Assembly (NCBI RefSeq): GCF_027532945.1
Contig: NZ_JAPZTZ010000018.1
Location: 17,389-81,388 of the forward strand
DNA length: 64,000 bases
Source: Phreatobacter sp.
GTDB lineage: Bacteria > Pseudomonadota > Alphaproteobacteria > Rhizobiales > Phreatobacteraceae
Direction: 5' to 3'
Positions 45,934 to 57,935 of the stretch are shown piece after piece. Numbering within the stretch: the stretch's first letter is position 1; every line of letters begins with the position of its first letter. Position numbers and translations under genes: made by a program. The notes under the pieces were generated by a model. That model did no database searches. It was not told where the DNA came from and saw only the letters and a list, made by a program, of their open reading frames with translations.

Positions 45934-47409
45934 ATGTTCGGCAAACGCGGCAATTCAGGTTCCGGCATCGGGCGCTCCCCCTCTCCTGGGGCGCCGACGC
46001 TTGACCGCGCGCCGCCGCCGGCCGCGGCGCCCGTCGCCCGTTCGCCTGAGCCGGCGCGCGTTCCCTCGGTGTCCTCGCCGCCCCTCGCGCCGTCGGCGCC
46101 GTCGGAGGACCGCCAGCGCTCGTCCAGCTTCTACGAGACCAAGAGCCAGGTCTTCGGCGCCCTCATCGAGGCCATCGACCTCTCCCAGCTCGCCAAGCTC
46201 GACGCCCAATCGGCGCGCGAGGAAATCCGCGACATCGTCAACGAAATCATCACGATCAAGAACATCGTGATGTCCATCGCCGAGCAGGAGGACCTGCTCG
46301 AGGACATCTGCAACGACGTTCTCGGCTATGGTCCGCTCGAGCCGCTGCTCGCCCGCGACGACATCGCCGACATCATGGTGAACGGCCCCAGCACGGTCTA
46401 CATCGAGGTCAACGGCAAGATCTCCAAGACCGGCGTGCGCTTCCGCGACGGTGCGCAGCTGATGAACATCTGCCAGCGCATCGTCAGCCAGGTCGGCCGC
46501 CGCGTCGATGAATCCTCGCCCATCTGCGACGCGCGCCTGCCCGACGGCTCCCGCGTCAACGTCATCGCCCCGCCGCTGGCCATCGACGGCGCCGCGCTCA
46601 CCATCCGTAAGTTCAAGAAGGACAAGCTCACCCTCGAGCAGCTGGTGAAGTTCGGCTCCATCTCGCCCGAGGGCGCCGAAATCCTGCGCATCATCGGCCG
46701 CGTCCGCTGCAACGTCGTCGTCTCCGGCGGTACCGGTTCCGGCAAGACGACGCTGCTGAACTGCCTGACGCGCTACATCGATTCCGACGAGCGCATCATC
46801 ACCTGCGAGGACGCCGCGGAGCTCCAGCTGCAGCAGCCCCACGTGGTGCGCCTCGAAACCCGTCCGCCCAACCTCGAGGGCGAGGGTCGCGTCACCATGA
46901 CCGACCTCGTCAAGAACTGCCTGCGTATGCGTCCCGAACGCATCATCGTCGGCGAGGTCCGCGGCCCGGAGGTGTTCGACCTCCTCCAGGCCATGAACAC
47001 CGGCCACGACGGCTCGATGGGCACGATCCACGCCAACTCCCCGCGTGAATGCCTGTCGCGTATGGAATCGATGATCGCCATGGGCGGCTATTCGCTTCCC
47101 GCCAAGACGGTGCGTGAGATCATCGTCGGCTCGGTCGACGTCATCGTCCAGGCCGCCCGCCTGCGCGATGGTTCCCGCCGCATCACCCACATCACCGAGG
47201 TGCTCGGCCTCGAAGGCGACACGCCGATCACCCAGGATCTCTTCGTCTACGAGATGCTGGGCGAGGACGAACACGGCAAGATCGTCGGCCGTCACCGTTC
47301 CACCGGCATCGGCCGGCCGAAGTTCTGGGATCGCGCCCGCTACTACAACGAGGACAAGCGCCTGGCCGCGGCCCTCGATGCTGCCGATGCCGGCGAGCCG
47401 ATGAGGTGA
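45934..47409 (+). CDS. cpaF: Flp pilus assembly ATPase CpaF/TadA
   Basis: 491-aa hexameric GspE-like ATPase that powers pilus extension (and retraction in Tad systems). A Pro/Ser-rich N-terminus of about 60 aa is followed by the family core: Walker [10 protein letters not shown], the Asp box [21 protein letters not shown], Walker [29 protein letters not shown] and the His box region. It lies 27 bases downstream of cpaE. Confidence 0.96.
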   Translation: MFGKRGNSGSGIGRSPSPGAPTLDRAPPPAAAPVARSPEPARVPSVSSPPLAPSAPSEDRQRSSSFYETKSQVFGALIEAIDLSQLAKLDAQSAREEIRDIVNEIITIKNIVMSIAEQEDLLEDICNDVLGYGPLEPLLARDDIADIMVNGPSTVYIEVNGKISKTGVRFRDGAQLMNICQRIVSQVGRRVDESSPICDARLPDGSRVNVIAPPLAIDGAALTIRKFKKDKLTLEQLVKFGSISPEGAEILRIIGRVRCNVVVSGGTGSGKTTLLNCLTRYIDSDERIITCEDAAELQLQQPHVVRLETRPPNLEGEGRVTMTDLVKNCLRMRPERIIVGEVRGPEVFDLLQAMNTGHDGSMGTIHANSPRECLSRMESMIAMGGYSLPAKTVREIIVGSVDVIVQAARLRDGSRRITHITEVLGLEGDTPITQDLFVYEMLGEDEHGKIVGRHRSTGIGRPKFWDRARYYNEDKRLAAALDAADAGEPMR

Positions 47410-47413
47410 GGCG

Positions 47414-48400
47414 ATGATCCCGCTCGACACCCTCGCCGTTTTCGCCCTGGCCACCATCAGCGCCGGCGGCCTCGCCTATGCGCTGATCTATCCCTTCCTC
47501 TCCGGCGAGGTGAAGGCCGAGGCCCGCCGCGACGCCGTCGCCGGCACGCTCGCCCGCCCCACCCGCGCCCCCAGCAAGGCCGAGGAGGCGAGCGCCAAGC
47601 GCGTCAGCGTCGAGGACACGCTGAAGGAGCTGGAGCGCAAGCAGAAGAACTCGGCCAAGCCACCGCTCAACATCCGTATTTCGCAGGCCGGCCTGACCTG
47701 GACCACGCGCCAGTTCTATATCTTCTCGGCGGTGCTTGCCCTCGTCGGCGCGCTCATCCCGGTCTTCATGGGGATGCCGCTCTACATGCCGGCGGCCTTT
47801 GCCGTCGCCTTTGGCCTCGGCTTTCCCCAGTGGTTCCTGAATTTCAAGAAGAAGCGCCGCATGATGGCCTTCCTCAACGAGCTCGCCAACTCGGTCGATG
47901 TCATCGTCCGCGGCGTCAAGGCTGGCCTGCCGCTCGGCGACTGCCTGCGCATCGTGGCGACCGAGTCGCAGGAGCCGGTGCGGACCGAGTTCCGCCACAT
48001 CATCGAGCAGACGGCCCTCGGCATCCCGCTCCACGAGGCGGTGTTGAAGCTCTACGAGCGCATGCCCGTCGCCGAAGCCAACTTCTTCTGCATCGTCGTC
48101 TCGATCCAGCAAAAGGCGGGCGGCAACCTTTCCGAGACCCTCAGCAACCTCTCCAAGGTGCTGCGTGACCGCAAGAAGATGAAGGCGAAGATCGTCGCCC
48201 TGTCGCAGGAGGCCAAGTCCTCCGCCGCCATCATCGCCTCGCTGCCGCCCGCCGTGATGTTCTTCGTCTACCTGTCGACGCCGCAATACATCTCACTGCT
48301 GTGGTCGACGGACATGGGTCGCCTGCTGCTGGCCGTCTGCCTGTTCTGGATGTTCACGGGCGTGATGGTCATGCGCAAGATGATCAATTTCGACTTCTAG
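47414..48400 (+). CDS. tadB: type II secretion F-domain protein TadB
   Basis: 328-aa inner-membrane platform protein. An N-terminal membrane segment, a charged linker (about residues 35-85), two central hydrophobic segments and a T2SF domain with LNELANSVDVIVRGVKAGLPLGDCL and SIQQKAGGNLSETLSNLSKVLRDR are visible. It forms the base of the Tad machine with TadC and starts 4 bases after cpaF. Confidence 0.93.
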   Translation: MIPLDTLAVFALATISAGGLAYALIYPFLSGEVKAEARRDAVAGTLARPTRAPSKAEEASAKRVSVEDTLKELERKQKNSAKPPLNIRISQAGLTWTTRQFYIFSAVLALVGALIPVFMGMPLYMPAAFAVAFGLGFPQWFLNFKKKRRMMAFLNELANSVDVIVRGVKAGLPLGDCLRIVATESQEPVRTEFRHIIEQTALGIPLHEAVLKLYERMPVAEANFFCIVVSIQQKAGGNLSETLSNLSKVLRDRKKMKAKIVALSQEAKSSAAIIASLPPAVMFFVYLSTPQYISLLWSTDMGRLLLAVCLFWMFTGVMVMRKMINFDF

Positions 48401-48413
48401 AGGGGCGGAAGCC

Positions 48414-49388
48414 ATGCTGAAGCTCGTCATCGAGAAGCTCCACGACCGCGATTTCATCGTGCAGATGCTCATCGCCATCGCGGTCTTCGCGACGGTGCTG
48501 ACCTTCGCAATGCCGCTTATTGCCGGCGACAACCTCAACAAGCGCATGAAGGCCGTCTCGGTCGAGCGAAGCCGCATCCGCGAGCGTGAGCGCGCGCGCC
48601 TGGCCGGTGGCGAGCGGATTTCGGTGCGACATACGCCCAAGGCCTGGATGAAGCGCATCGTCGACGGCCTGCAGCTCGGCAAGCACCTCGCCCAGGAAGA
48701 GGCGCGCGAGAAGCTCGTCCAGGCCGGCTATCGCGGCCAGGCGCCCTACATCATCTTCCTGCTGTTCCGCCTCATCGTGCCCATCGTCACGGTGCTGGCA
48801 GCGCTCGTCTATCTCTTCGCCGTCAACGACATGGGCCAGCCGGCGGTCGTTCGGGTGCTGCTGTCGCTCTTTGCGGCCTATATCGGCCTGCAGCTGCCGA
48901 TGCTGTTCCTCAAGAACAAGATCGACAAGCGCAAGCTTTCCATCCGCCGCGCCTTCCCCGACGCCCTCGACCTGCTGCTGATCTGCGTCGAGAGCGGCAT
49001 GTCCATCGAGATGGCGTTCAAGCGCGTCGGCGTCGAGATCGGCACGCAGTCCATCGAGCTCGCCGAGGAACTGGCCCTCACCACCGCCGAACTGAGCTAT
49101 CTGCAGGACCGGCGCATGGCCTACGAGAACCTTGCCAAGCGCACCGATCTCGATGGCGTGCGTGCGGTCACCATGGCCCTCATCCAGGCCGAGCGCTACG
49201 GCACGCCGCTGGCCAACACCCTGCGCGTCATGGCCCAGGAAAACCGCGACATGCGCATGTCCGAGGCCGAGAAGAAGGCGGCCGCGCTGCCGCCGAAGCT
49301 CACCGTGCCGATGATCGTCTTCTTCCTGCCGTGCCTCTTCGTCGTCATCATGGGCCCGGCGGCGATCCGCCTCACCGGCGCCAACTGA
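48414..49388 (+). CDS. tadC: type II secretion F-domain protein TadC
   Basis: 324-aa inner-membrane protein, partner of TadB. The T2SF core reads FPDALDLLLICVESGMSIEMAFKRV and ALIQAERYGTPLANTLRVMAQENRDMRM, with a C-terminal membrane segment (LTVPMIVFFLPCLFVVIMGP). It is the last gene of the plus-strand cpa run; no tadD-like TPR gene follows. Confidence 0.93.
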   Translation: MLKLVIEKLHDRDFIVQMLIAIAVFATVLTFAMPLIAGDNLNKRMKAVSVERSRIRERERARLAGGERISVRHTPKAWMKRIVDGLQLGKHLAQEEAREKLVQAGYRGQAPYIIFLLFRLIVPIVTVLAALVYLFAVNDMGQPAVVRVLLSLFAAYIGLQLPMLFLKNKIDKRKLSIRRAFPDALDLLLICVESGMSIEMAFKRVGVEIGTQSIELAEELALTTAELSYLQDRRMAYENLAKRTDLDGVRAVTMALIQAERYGTPLANTLRVMAQENRDMRMSEAEKKAAALPPKLTVPMIVFFLPCLFVVIMGPAAIRLTGAN

Positions 49389-49408
49389 CGCTTCAGGTCG
49401 GCCCCGCC

Positions 49409-50011
49409 TTAGGTCGGCCCCGCCTCGATCGGCATCGTGTCGAGGGGGGCGACCTCGTCAGCCTCCGCGGTCCGCTTGCCCGGCACGCCGGCCACAACGC
49501 TGGCTTCCGCCAGCCGGCGATAGAGGTTGCGCACCCGTCGCACCGGCCACCAGTCGTAGAAAAGGATCTGGGCGGGTCGCCAGTTCGCGACCCAGCCGAA
49601 GACCGAGATGCCGTCGCGAAGCCCCTCGCGCCAGCCGTCCGGCAGCGACGAGGCATCGACGCCGCGTGACAGCACCGTGCAGAAGGCGAGCACGCACAGG
49701 CCGATGGCGAGCGAGGCGACGCCGGTGCGCAGGAGCTGGTGAAGGTTCTGGTCCTCGCTGGAGGCGAGGCGGGTGAAATGGGCGCGCACCACCTCCTGCA
49801 GCCGCGCCACCGCCTCCGCCGAGGCGGGCTTGCCGCGAATGCTCAGGGCGATGACAAGGTCCGCCTTGCGCGGCGCGTACCAGGCCTGCGAGGAAATGTA
49901 CTGCGCCGCCGTCGAGTTCAAGCTGAACTCGTGGAAGGGCGACGGGTCGAAGGTCGAGAAGAGCTGCTTGACGTCGTGGACGTCGAGACCGATCCGAGCC
50001 TTGTGGTCCAT
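49409..50011 (-). CDS. hypothetical membrane protein
   Basis: 200-aa protein that I do not recognise. An N-terminal soluble region contains FHEFSLNSTAAQYISSQAWYAPRKADLVIALSI in two blocks. One clear hydrophobic segment follows (about residues 97-114, ASLAIGLCVLAFCTVL), and a Trp-rich stretch (VFGWVANWRPAQILFYDWWPVRRV) could be membrane-associated. It converges on tadC. Its TAA stop lies at the junction of a 15-base duplicated sequence, so the C-terminus may vary between strains. Confidence 0.65.
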   Translation of the reverse strand: MDHKARIGLDVHDVKQLFSTFDPSPFHEFSLNSTAAQYISSQAWYAPRKADLVIALSIRGKPASAEAVARLQEVVRAHFTRLASSEDQNLHQLLRTGVASLAIGLCVLAFCTVLSRGVDASSLPDGWREGLRDGISVFGWVANWRPAQILFYDWWPVRRVRNLYRRLAEASVVAGVPGKRTAEADEVAPLDTMPIEAGPT

Positions 50012-50062
50012 GGAACGCTCCCGTCGCCGGCGCCGCCCAACGCTGCGCGCGGGGCCCGGGTG

Positions 50063-51298
50063 TCAGGCCCGCGCCAGTTTCTCGCGCCGCATCAGAAGCC
50101 ATCCAACGATGGCGAGGTTGACGAGGTTCCACAAGATGCCGTTGACGAAGGCAGCCTGGTAGGAGCGCGTCAGGTCATAGATGACGCCAGAGATCCAGCC
50201 GCCGAAGGCCATGCCGAGCAGCGTCGCCATCAGCGCAATGCCGACCCTTGTGCCCGCCTCGGCCGGGGAGAAATATTCGCGCACGATGATGGCGTAGCTT
50301 GGCACGATGCCGCCCTGGAACAGGCCGAACAGGATCGAGAAGATATAGAGCGGCGTCAGCGCGTCCGAGGTGAGGAAGAGCAAGAGCGCGGCGCCCTGCA
50401 GGGTCGAGCCCAGCAGCAGGGTCGAGAGCCCGCCGATCCGGTCGGCGACGAAACCGGAGGCGACGCGGCTGATGATGCCGAAGGCGAGCATCAGCGACAG
50501 CATCTCAGAGCCGCGGGCGACGCCGTAACCGAGGTCGGCGCAATAGGCGACGATATGCACCTGCGGCATCGACATGGCGACGCAGCAGGCGATGCCGGCG
50601 ATGGCGAGCAGCACCATCAGCACATTGGGCGAGAGGCCAAGCGCCGCCGGCGAGGCGCTGCGGGCGAGGCCCGTGCCGGCGGCCAGCGCGGCCGGTGGCT
50701 TCTGCCGCAGCAGCAGGGCGAGCGGCACCATCAGTGTCACCGTCGTGGCGGCGATGATGATGTGGGTCATCCGCCAGCCCACGGCGTCGAGGGCGAAGCG
50801 CACCACCTGCGGCCAGACCGCGCCGGCGAGATAATTGCCGGAGGCGGCGATGGCCACCGCGATCCCCCGGCGGCGGTCGAACCAGAACGAGACATGGGCG
50901 AGCAGCGGCCCGAACACCGCCGCCGAGCCGAGGCCGATGAGCAGGCCATGGGCGAGGGCGAAGACCCAGATCGACGGGGCAAGGCCGGCGACGAGATAGC
51001 CGGTGCCGAGCAGCAGGCTGCCGCCGATCACCGGCGCCATGATGCCGTAGCGGTCGGACAGCCGGCCCATCAGCACGCCGCCGCCGGCAAAGCCCAGCAT
51101 GGCCAACGTGTAGGGCAGGGAGGCGGCGCCACGGCCCGTGCCGAAATCCGCCTGCACCGCCGGCATGACCACCACCACCGACCACATGCCGACGCCGCCG
51201 ATCGTGCCGAGCGCCAGGGCGATCATCAGGCGGATCCAGGCCGGCCGGCTATCGAGGGCGGAGGCGGGGGCCTGGTCGGGCGAGGGAGCGGAAGACAC
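50063..51298 (-). CDS. MFS transporter, OFA-like
   Basis: About 411 aa from a GTG at 51298 (SSAPSPDQAPAS...); the open frame runs to 51379 but its first residues look like intergenic translation. Twelve predicted hydrophobic segments and the MFS loop motif MGRLSDRYG are present. The overall pattern is of the oxalate/formate or monocarboxylate-like MFS subgroup. The substrate is unknown and no regulator is adjacent. Confidence 0.82.
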   Translation of the reverse strand: MSSAPSPDQAPASALDSRPAWIRLMIALALGTIGGVGMWSVVVVMPAVQADFGTGRGAASLPYTLAMLGFAGGGVLMGRLSDRYGIMAPVIGGSLLLGTGYLVAGLAPSIWVFALAHGLLIGLGSAAVFGPLLAHVSFWFDRRRGIAVAIAASGNYLAGAVWPQVVRFALDAVGWRMTHIIIAATTVTLMVPLALLLRQKPPAALAAGTGLARSASPAALGLSPNVLMVLLAIAGIACCVAMSMPQVHIVAYCADLGYGVARGSEMLSLMLAFGIISRVASGFVADRIGGLSTLLLGSTLQGAALLLFLTSDALTPLYIFSILFGLFQGGIVPSYAIIVREYFSPAEAGTRVGIALMATLLGMAFGGWISGVIYDLTRSYQAAFVNGILWNLVNLAIVGWLLMRREKLARA

Positions 51299-51407
51299 GG
51301 AGCGACGACCTGCCGGCAGGAGGGGGGAGGCGGACGCTATCACCCTGCCGCTGCCCACGACAGCGGCGGCGCTGCGCAACCGATGTGCAGTGGCGCGAGG
51401 TCTCGCC

Positions 51408-51782
51408 TCAGCCGGACTGACGACCGCCGAGCGCGCCTGCGAGGGCCGCGCCGAGCCAGGCGCCGATCATCGCCATGCCGCCGACCGGCGCCGCCATGGG
51501 GAAGAGCGCATGGCCGGTGAAGGTGCGCATGGCGAGATCGCCAGCGAAGAGCACCGTTCCCACAACCAGCGCCCAGGCGGCGATGCGGGCGATGGCGTCG
51601 TGCAGCAGTCCCGTCTTGCGGCCGAGAGCGATGGCGAGCACGGCGGGGGCCTGCAGCGACAGCATGGAGGCGGCGACCTGCAGGCTGGTGCCGGCATAGG
51701 CATGGCTTGCCATGGCGGCGAGGCCGACGCCGGCCGCGCCCATGAGGCCGGCGCAGAGGACGAGGAGACGGGTGGCGGTCAT
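51408..51782 (-). CDS. DUF423 family membrane protein
   Basis: 124-aa protein with four hydrophobic segments and the family motif LAAMASHAYAG near the N-terminus plus LFAGDLAMRTFTGHALFPMAAPVGGMAMIGAW in two blocks. It belongs to DUF423 (YgdD/YwdK-like). Function is unknown. It lies upstream of the MFS gene on the same strand. Confidence 0.88.
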   Translation of the reverse strand: MTATRLLVLCAGLMGAAGVGLAAMASHAYAGTSLQVAASMLSLQAPAVLAIALGRKTGLLHDAIARIAAWALVVGTVLFAGDLAMRTFTGHALFPMAAPVGGMAMIGAWLGAALAGALGGRQSG

Positions 51783-51838
51783 GGCGGGCCTGCTGTCGGA
51801 CGGATGAGACCGTCACGTCGCAGGCCGGCGCGAGCGCG

Positions 51839-52984
51839 TCAATCCACCGGGACGACGGCGGGCATGGGCATGGGGAGCGGCGGCGCCGGCCGGATGAAGG
51901 CCGACTTGCCCGGCCCCTGGCGCAGCGCGATCAATTCGGCCTCGATCTGCTTCTCGGTCAGCGTCCGGTAGCGCCGGAGCAGCGCGCGGGGATCGGGCGC
52001 GGGCCGCCGCCAGCGCCGGCAGAAGGACGAGACCAGCGAGACGAAGATGTTCTCATCCAGCGCCACGGCCTTGGCCATGGCCTCGAAGGGCTCAACCTTG
52101 CCGCGCGCCAGCGCCGCGATGAGCACGTCGCGCGGGATGCCGAGCGTCTCGCCGAGCAGTTCCACCGCCGGGATCACCTGGTCGGTGGCGGCGAAGACGG
52201 TCATGGCCTCGGCCAGCGAGCGCGTGCCGGTCTTCACGTCGCGCCGCACGTCATGGGCGCTGTCCTTGCAGTCCTGATGCAGGCGCATCCGGCGGATCTT
52301 GTCCGGGATCGCCTCGGAGGCGATGCGCTGGGCCTCCCTCACGGCCTCTTGGTCAAGCCGCTCGTAGAGCGTCGCCTTGAGGTGGTCGGGGACGACGAGG
52401 GCGAGGCGTCGGGCGTCCTCGGCCTCGAGTTCGGGCCGGTTGCACAGCTGGATCTGCAGGGGCAGGTCATGGGAGGCGCGGGTGACGAGGCGCGAGAAGG
52501 CCTTGCGCGACAGGGTGACATAGCGATTCGAGGCGAGGCTGCGCACGGTGCGCGCGTCGCCGGCATCGGCCAGCGCATCGGCAGCCTCCGGCGTCAGGTC
52601 CTCGCGCTCGGCCATGATGCGCGTGTCGATGAAGCGGCGCTGCTTGCCGAGATTGGCGATGGTGGAGGCGTCGGGCGTCGCATGGCCGAGCGAGATCTCG
52701 GCGACGAGCTCGGCATCCTTGTCGATGACGCCGAAGGTACGCGGCAGGTCGAGGTCGAGGGCACCGAAGGCGCGGGCGAAATAGACCCGCTTGTCGATCG
52801 GCATGGGCGGCAGGAGATGCGCCACGATGCGGTCGAGGCGTTCCTGGGCTTTCGGGGAGGGGCGCGGACGGTCGGGCCCGAACTGGCCGAGGATGCCGGT
52901 GACCAGGGCCTGCTGCGCCAGCGGCGGCAGCTGCTCCACCGCGGCGAGGACCTGTTCGACGGGATTTTCGAGCGAGGGCAGCAT
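51839..52984 (-). CDS. DUF2336 domain protein (second copy)
   Basis: 381-aa helical protein from the ATG at 52984 (MLPSLENPVEQVLAAVEQLPP). The core RSLASNRYVTLSRKAFSRLVTRASHDLPLQIQLCNRPEL is the DUF2336 signature. It is clearly divergent from the DUF2336 protein at 8580-9536, so they are old paralogues rather than a recent duplication. Function is unknown; the repeats suggest a protein-protein interaction role. Confidence 0.8.
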   Translation of the reverse strand: MLPSLENPVEQVLAAVEQLPPLAQQALVTGILGQFGPDRPRPSPKAQERLDRIVAHLLPPMPIDKRVYFARAFGALDLDLPRTFGVIDKDAELVAEISLGHATPDASTIANLGKQRRFIDTRIMAEREDLTPEAADALADAGDARTVRSLASNRYVTLSRKAFSRLVTRASHDLPLQIQLCNRPELEAEDARRLALVVPDHLKATLYERLDQEAVREAQRIASEAIPDKIRRMRLHQDCKDSAHDVRRDVKTGTRSLAEAMTVFAATDQVIPAVELLGETLGIPRDVLIAALARGKVEPFEAMAKAVALDENIFVSLVSSFCRRWRRPAPDPRALLRRYRTLTEKQIEAELIALRQGPGKSAFIRPAPPLPMPMPAVVPVD

Positions 52985-53106
52985 GCAAACCCCTTGGGGG
53001 ATCGGGAGGTACAACCATGCCGCCGCGATCGATAACGTTGGGTAAATGCGATCGTGGGTCGTATGATTGTCTGGTCCTCGTCAGGGATCGGTTCATCCAA
53101 ACATTA

Positions 53107-53118
53107 AACCATATGGTT
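53107..53118. promoter_or_regulatory. ArsR-type operator, distal copy
   Basis: Perfect 12-bp palindrome AACCATATGGTT, sharing its arms with the proximal operator 26 bases further on. Two copies with the same phase suggest cooperative binding by the ArsR-family product. Confidence 0.65.
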
Positions 53119-53143
53119 GACTCAATCGGTGGGCGGGCGAATA

Positions 53144-53161
53144 TTCAACCACATGGTTGAA
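53144..53161. promoter_or_regulatory. ArsR-type operator overlapping the start codon
   Basis: TTCAACCA-CA-TGGTTGAA is an inverted repeat with perfect 8-base arms. The ATG of the ArsR gene (53153) lies inside it, so bound repressor would cover the translation start. No ribosome-binding site is seen immediately upstream, which would also suit a leaderless or near-leaderless transcript. Confidence 0.7.
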
Positions 53162-53512
53162 CAAAAGCACCCCGATCTCGATGCCGTCTTCCACGCCCTC
53201 GGCGACCGCACCCGCCGCGCCATGCTGCGGCAGCTGGCCGAGGGCGCGTGCAGCGTCGGCGACCTTGCGGCGCCCTGCGCCATGTCGCTGGCCGCCGCGT
53301 CCAAGCACATCCGCGTCCTGGAGGCGGCGGGGCTGGTGAGCCGCGAGATCCGCGGCCGCACCCATCTGTGCCGCCTCGCGCCCGGGCCGCTCGCCAGCGC
53401 CCATGCCTGGATCGGCTTCTACGAGCGGTTCTGGAACGGCCGCCTCGCCATCCTCGAAGACCTGTTGCGGCAGGAGATCCCGCAAACCCCGCCAAATGGA
53501 GACACGCCATGA
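53153..53512 (+). CDS. ArsR-family transcriptional regulator
   Basis: 119-aa winged-helix regulator from the ATG at 53153 (MVEQKHPDLDAVFHALGDRTRRAMLRQLAEG). The helix-turn-helix is VGDLAAPCAMSLAAASKHIRVLEAAGLVSRE. The only cysteines are isolated, so it is not an obvious metal sensor. It belongs to the SdpR-like ArsR group commonly paired with SRPBCC proteins. It overlaps the downstream SRPBCC gene by 4 bases and lies under two matching palindromic operators. Confidence 0.92.
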   Translation: MVEQKHPDLDAVFHALGDRTRRAMLRQLAEGACSVGDLAAPCAMSLAAASKHIRVLEAAGLVSREIRGRTHLCRLAPGPLASAHAWIGFYERFWNGRLAILEDLLRQEIPQTPPNGDTP

Positions 53513-54051
53513 CCAGCACCACCACCGCCGCCCCGGACGCCTATGCCGCCGTGACCGAGCCAGCGACCCTCACCATCCGCCGGCTGCTGCCGGCGCCGGT
53601 GGAGCGGGTCTGGGCCTATCTGACGGAGGCGGAGCTGCGCCGCCGCTGGCTGGCCGACGGCGTGATGGACCTGACGCAAGGCGCTGGTTTCGAACTGGTC
53701 TGGCGCAACGATTCCCTGAGCACGCCGAGCGATCCGCGGCCCGATGGTTTCCCGGCCGAGCACCGGATGGAGAGCCGGATCTTGGAGGTCAGGCCGCCGG
53801 TCCGCCTCGTCTTCAGCTGGGGCACGGCCGGCGGCAGCGTCGCCTTCGACCTGACGCCCAGCGAGGGCGGCACGCTTCTCACCGTCACCCATCGCCGTCT
53901 CGCCGAACGCGACGCCATGCTCAGCGTCTCCGCCGGCTGGCACATTCATCTGGACGTGCTCGCGGCCCGCCTCGCCGAGGCGCCGCTGCCTTCGTTCTGG
54001 TCGAGCTGGAAGCGGCTCAAGGACGATTACGCCGCCCGCCTGCCGGACTGA
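53509..54051 (+). CDS. SRPBCC (AHSA1-like) domain protein
   Basis: 180-aa START-like protein from the ATG at 53509. TLTIRRLLPAPVERVWAYLTEAELRRRWLADG is the typical N-terminal AHSA1 block; the C-terminal SVSAGWHIHLDVLAARL is the conserved helix. Members bind hydrophobic ligands or act in stress and toxicant responses. It is translationally coupled to the ArsR regulator, forming a standard self-regulated pair. The ligand is unknown. Confidence 0.9.
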   Translation: MTSTTTAAPDAYAAVTEPATLTIRRLLPAPVERVWAYLTEAELRRRWLADGVMDLTQGAGFELVWRNDSLSTPSDPRPDGFPAEHRMESRILEVRPPVRLVFSWGTAGGSVAFDLTPSEGGTLLTVTHRRLAERDAMLSVSAGWHIHLDVLAARLAEAPLPSFWSSWKRLKDDYAARLPD

Positions 54052-54056
54052 CGCCG

Positions 54057-54695
54057 CTAGAACCGGATCGCGGTCGCCCGGCTGCGCAGGGTGACGATGC
54101 GCGTGGCGCCGAGCCGCCGGGTCAGGCGGCTCGCCGTGCCCGCCCCGGCGCCATGGCCGCCCAACGCCCGGTAATGGCCGGCGGAGATCAGCAGCCCCTG
54201 GTCGGGATCGGCGCCGCGACCGAGCCACAGGCCGAGCCGGGCCCGCGTCTGCCGCAGGGCGGCAGCCATGCCGTAATCGTCGGTTCCGAGGGCGAAGATG
54301 GCGGCGCGTCGGTCGCTCTCGCCGCGCCGCGTGACCTGGTCGAGGAAGGCGCGCACGTCGCGGATCCACCCCTCGTCCAGCACCACGCCCGGCGGCAGGA
54401 ACAGCAGCCACGGCGCCTTGGCGCCGGCGGCCGCCGCGGCGAGCCGCGCTCCCGCATCGGCATCGCCGCGGATGAACCGGCATCCGGCCACGTCCGCCAC
54501 CGTCTCGGTGCCATCGCGCGAGCCGCCATCGGCGACGATGGCCTCGACGATCAGACCGTCCGCCGCCCCAGATACCAGCGAGGCGAGCGTCGGCACCAGA
54601 CGGCGTTCATCGTCGAGAGTGGGGATGATGACGGTGATCACGGGCGGGGAACATTCCTGTTGCAGCGCAATATTACCGTTCCGCGCTGCATTCAT
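54057..54695 (-). CDS. glycosyltransferase family 2-like protein
   Basis: 212-aa GT2-fold protein. ITVIIPTLDDERRLVPTLASL and IVADGGSRDGTETVADVAG give the nucleotide-sugar-binding aspartates; the later part (PWLLFLPPGVVLDEGWI) corresponds to the DxD region but the DxD itself is not clear. Short length and the TIGR04283-like pattern suggest a transferase of uncertain substrate. The start at 54695 has a plausible site upstream. Confidence 0.8.
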   Translation of the reverse strand: MNAARNGNIALQQECSPPVITVIIPTLDDERRLVPTLASLVSGAADGLIVEAIVADGGSRDGTETVADVAGCRFIRGDADAGARLAAAAAGAKAPWLLFLPPGVVLDEGWIRDVRAFLDQVTRRGESDRRAAIFALGTDDYGMAAALRQTRARLGLWLGRGADPDQGLLISAGHYRALGGHGAGAGTASRLTRRLGATRIVTLRSRATAIRF

Positions 54696-54849
54696 CCAGC
54701 CTTCATCCGGCCGTCATGAAAAGGCCCGGTGGCGTTGCTGAATCCGGCCGCTGTTGATATGGCGCCGCGAAAGCGCCTAAAGAGACGCGCCGCAGCATCG
54801 GGGGCTGAACGCTCCCGGGCGACAGCGTGACGGGATCGGGACATCGACC

Positions 54850-57528
<2,679 letters not shown>

Positions 57529-57643
57529 TCCATTCCTCGGACGCGCCGCCCCTGAGGCGGTTCGTCACCTTCGTCGCGGTTGGCGGGGCGGAGCCTCTGT
57601 GCGAGGCTGCGCCCCGTTTCCGTTTAAGGCCGCATGTGATCCC

Positions 57644-57931
57644 ATGACCGACGAGACCCGCCCCTCCCTGCCGTTGCCCGGCCTCGTCTTCGTCGCCGGC
57701 ATGCTGGTGGCGGGCTTGGCCCTCGCCTTCCTGCTCAAGGCCTATCCGGCCCTCGGACAGGCCATTCCCGGCCTGATGTGGCTGCTCGGCGTCGCCCTTG
57801 TCATCGACATCGCCATCAACACACTCGCCATGCAGGGCCGCATCGCGGCGCCTCTCGCCATGCCCTGGCGCTTTGGCGGCTATTTCGCCGGCGCGATCCT
57901 GCACACGCTCGTCGCCGCACAGCTTGGCTGA
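57644..57931 (+). CDS. small hypothetical membrane protein
   Basis: 95-aa ORF from the ATG at 57644 with three hydrophobic stretches (around VFVAGMLVAGLALAFLL, LMWLLGVALVIDIAINTL and FGGYFAGAILHTLVAAQL). No family recognised. It lies 4 bases upstream of the MeaB-type gene on the same strand, so it is probably expressed with it. Confidence 0.65.
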   Translation: MTDETRPSLPLPGLVFVAGMLVAGLALAFLLKAYPALGQAIPGLMWLLGVALVIDIAINTLAMQGRIAAPLAMPWRFGGYFAGAILHTLVAAQLG

Positions 57932-57935
57932 GCCC

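Noticed and set aside
45955..47457. 500-codon open frame on the minus strand
   Set aside because: Antisense to cpaF, which has all ATPase motifs.
57545..57562. Possible terminator CCGCC-CCTGA-GGCGG after ppdK
   Set aside because: Stem of five bases and no T-run; not distinguishable from chance in GC-rich DNA.
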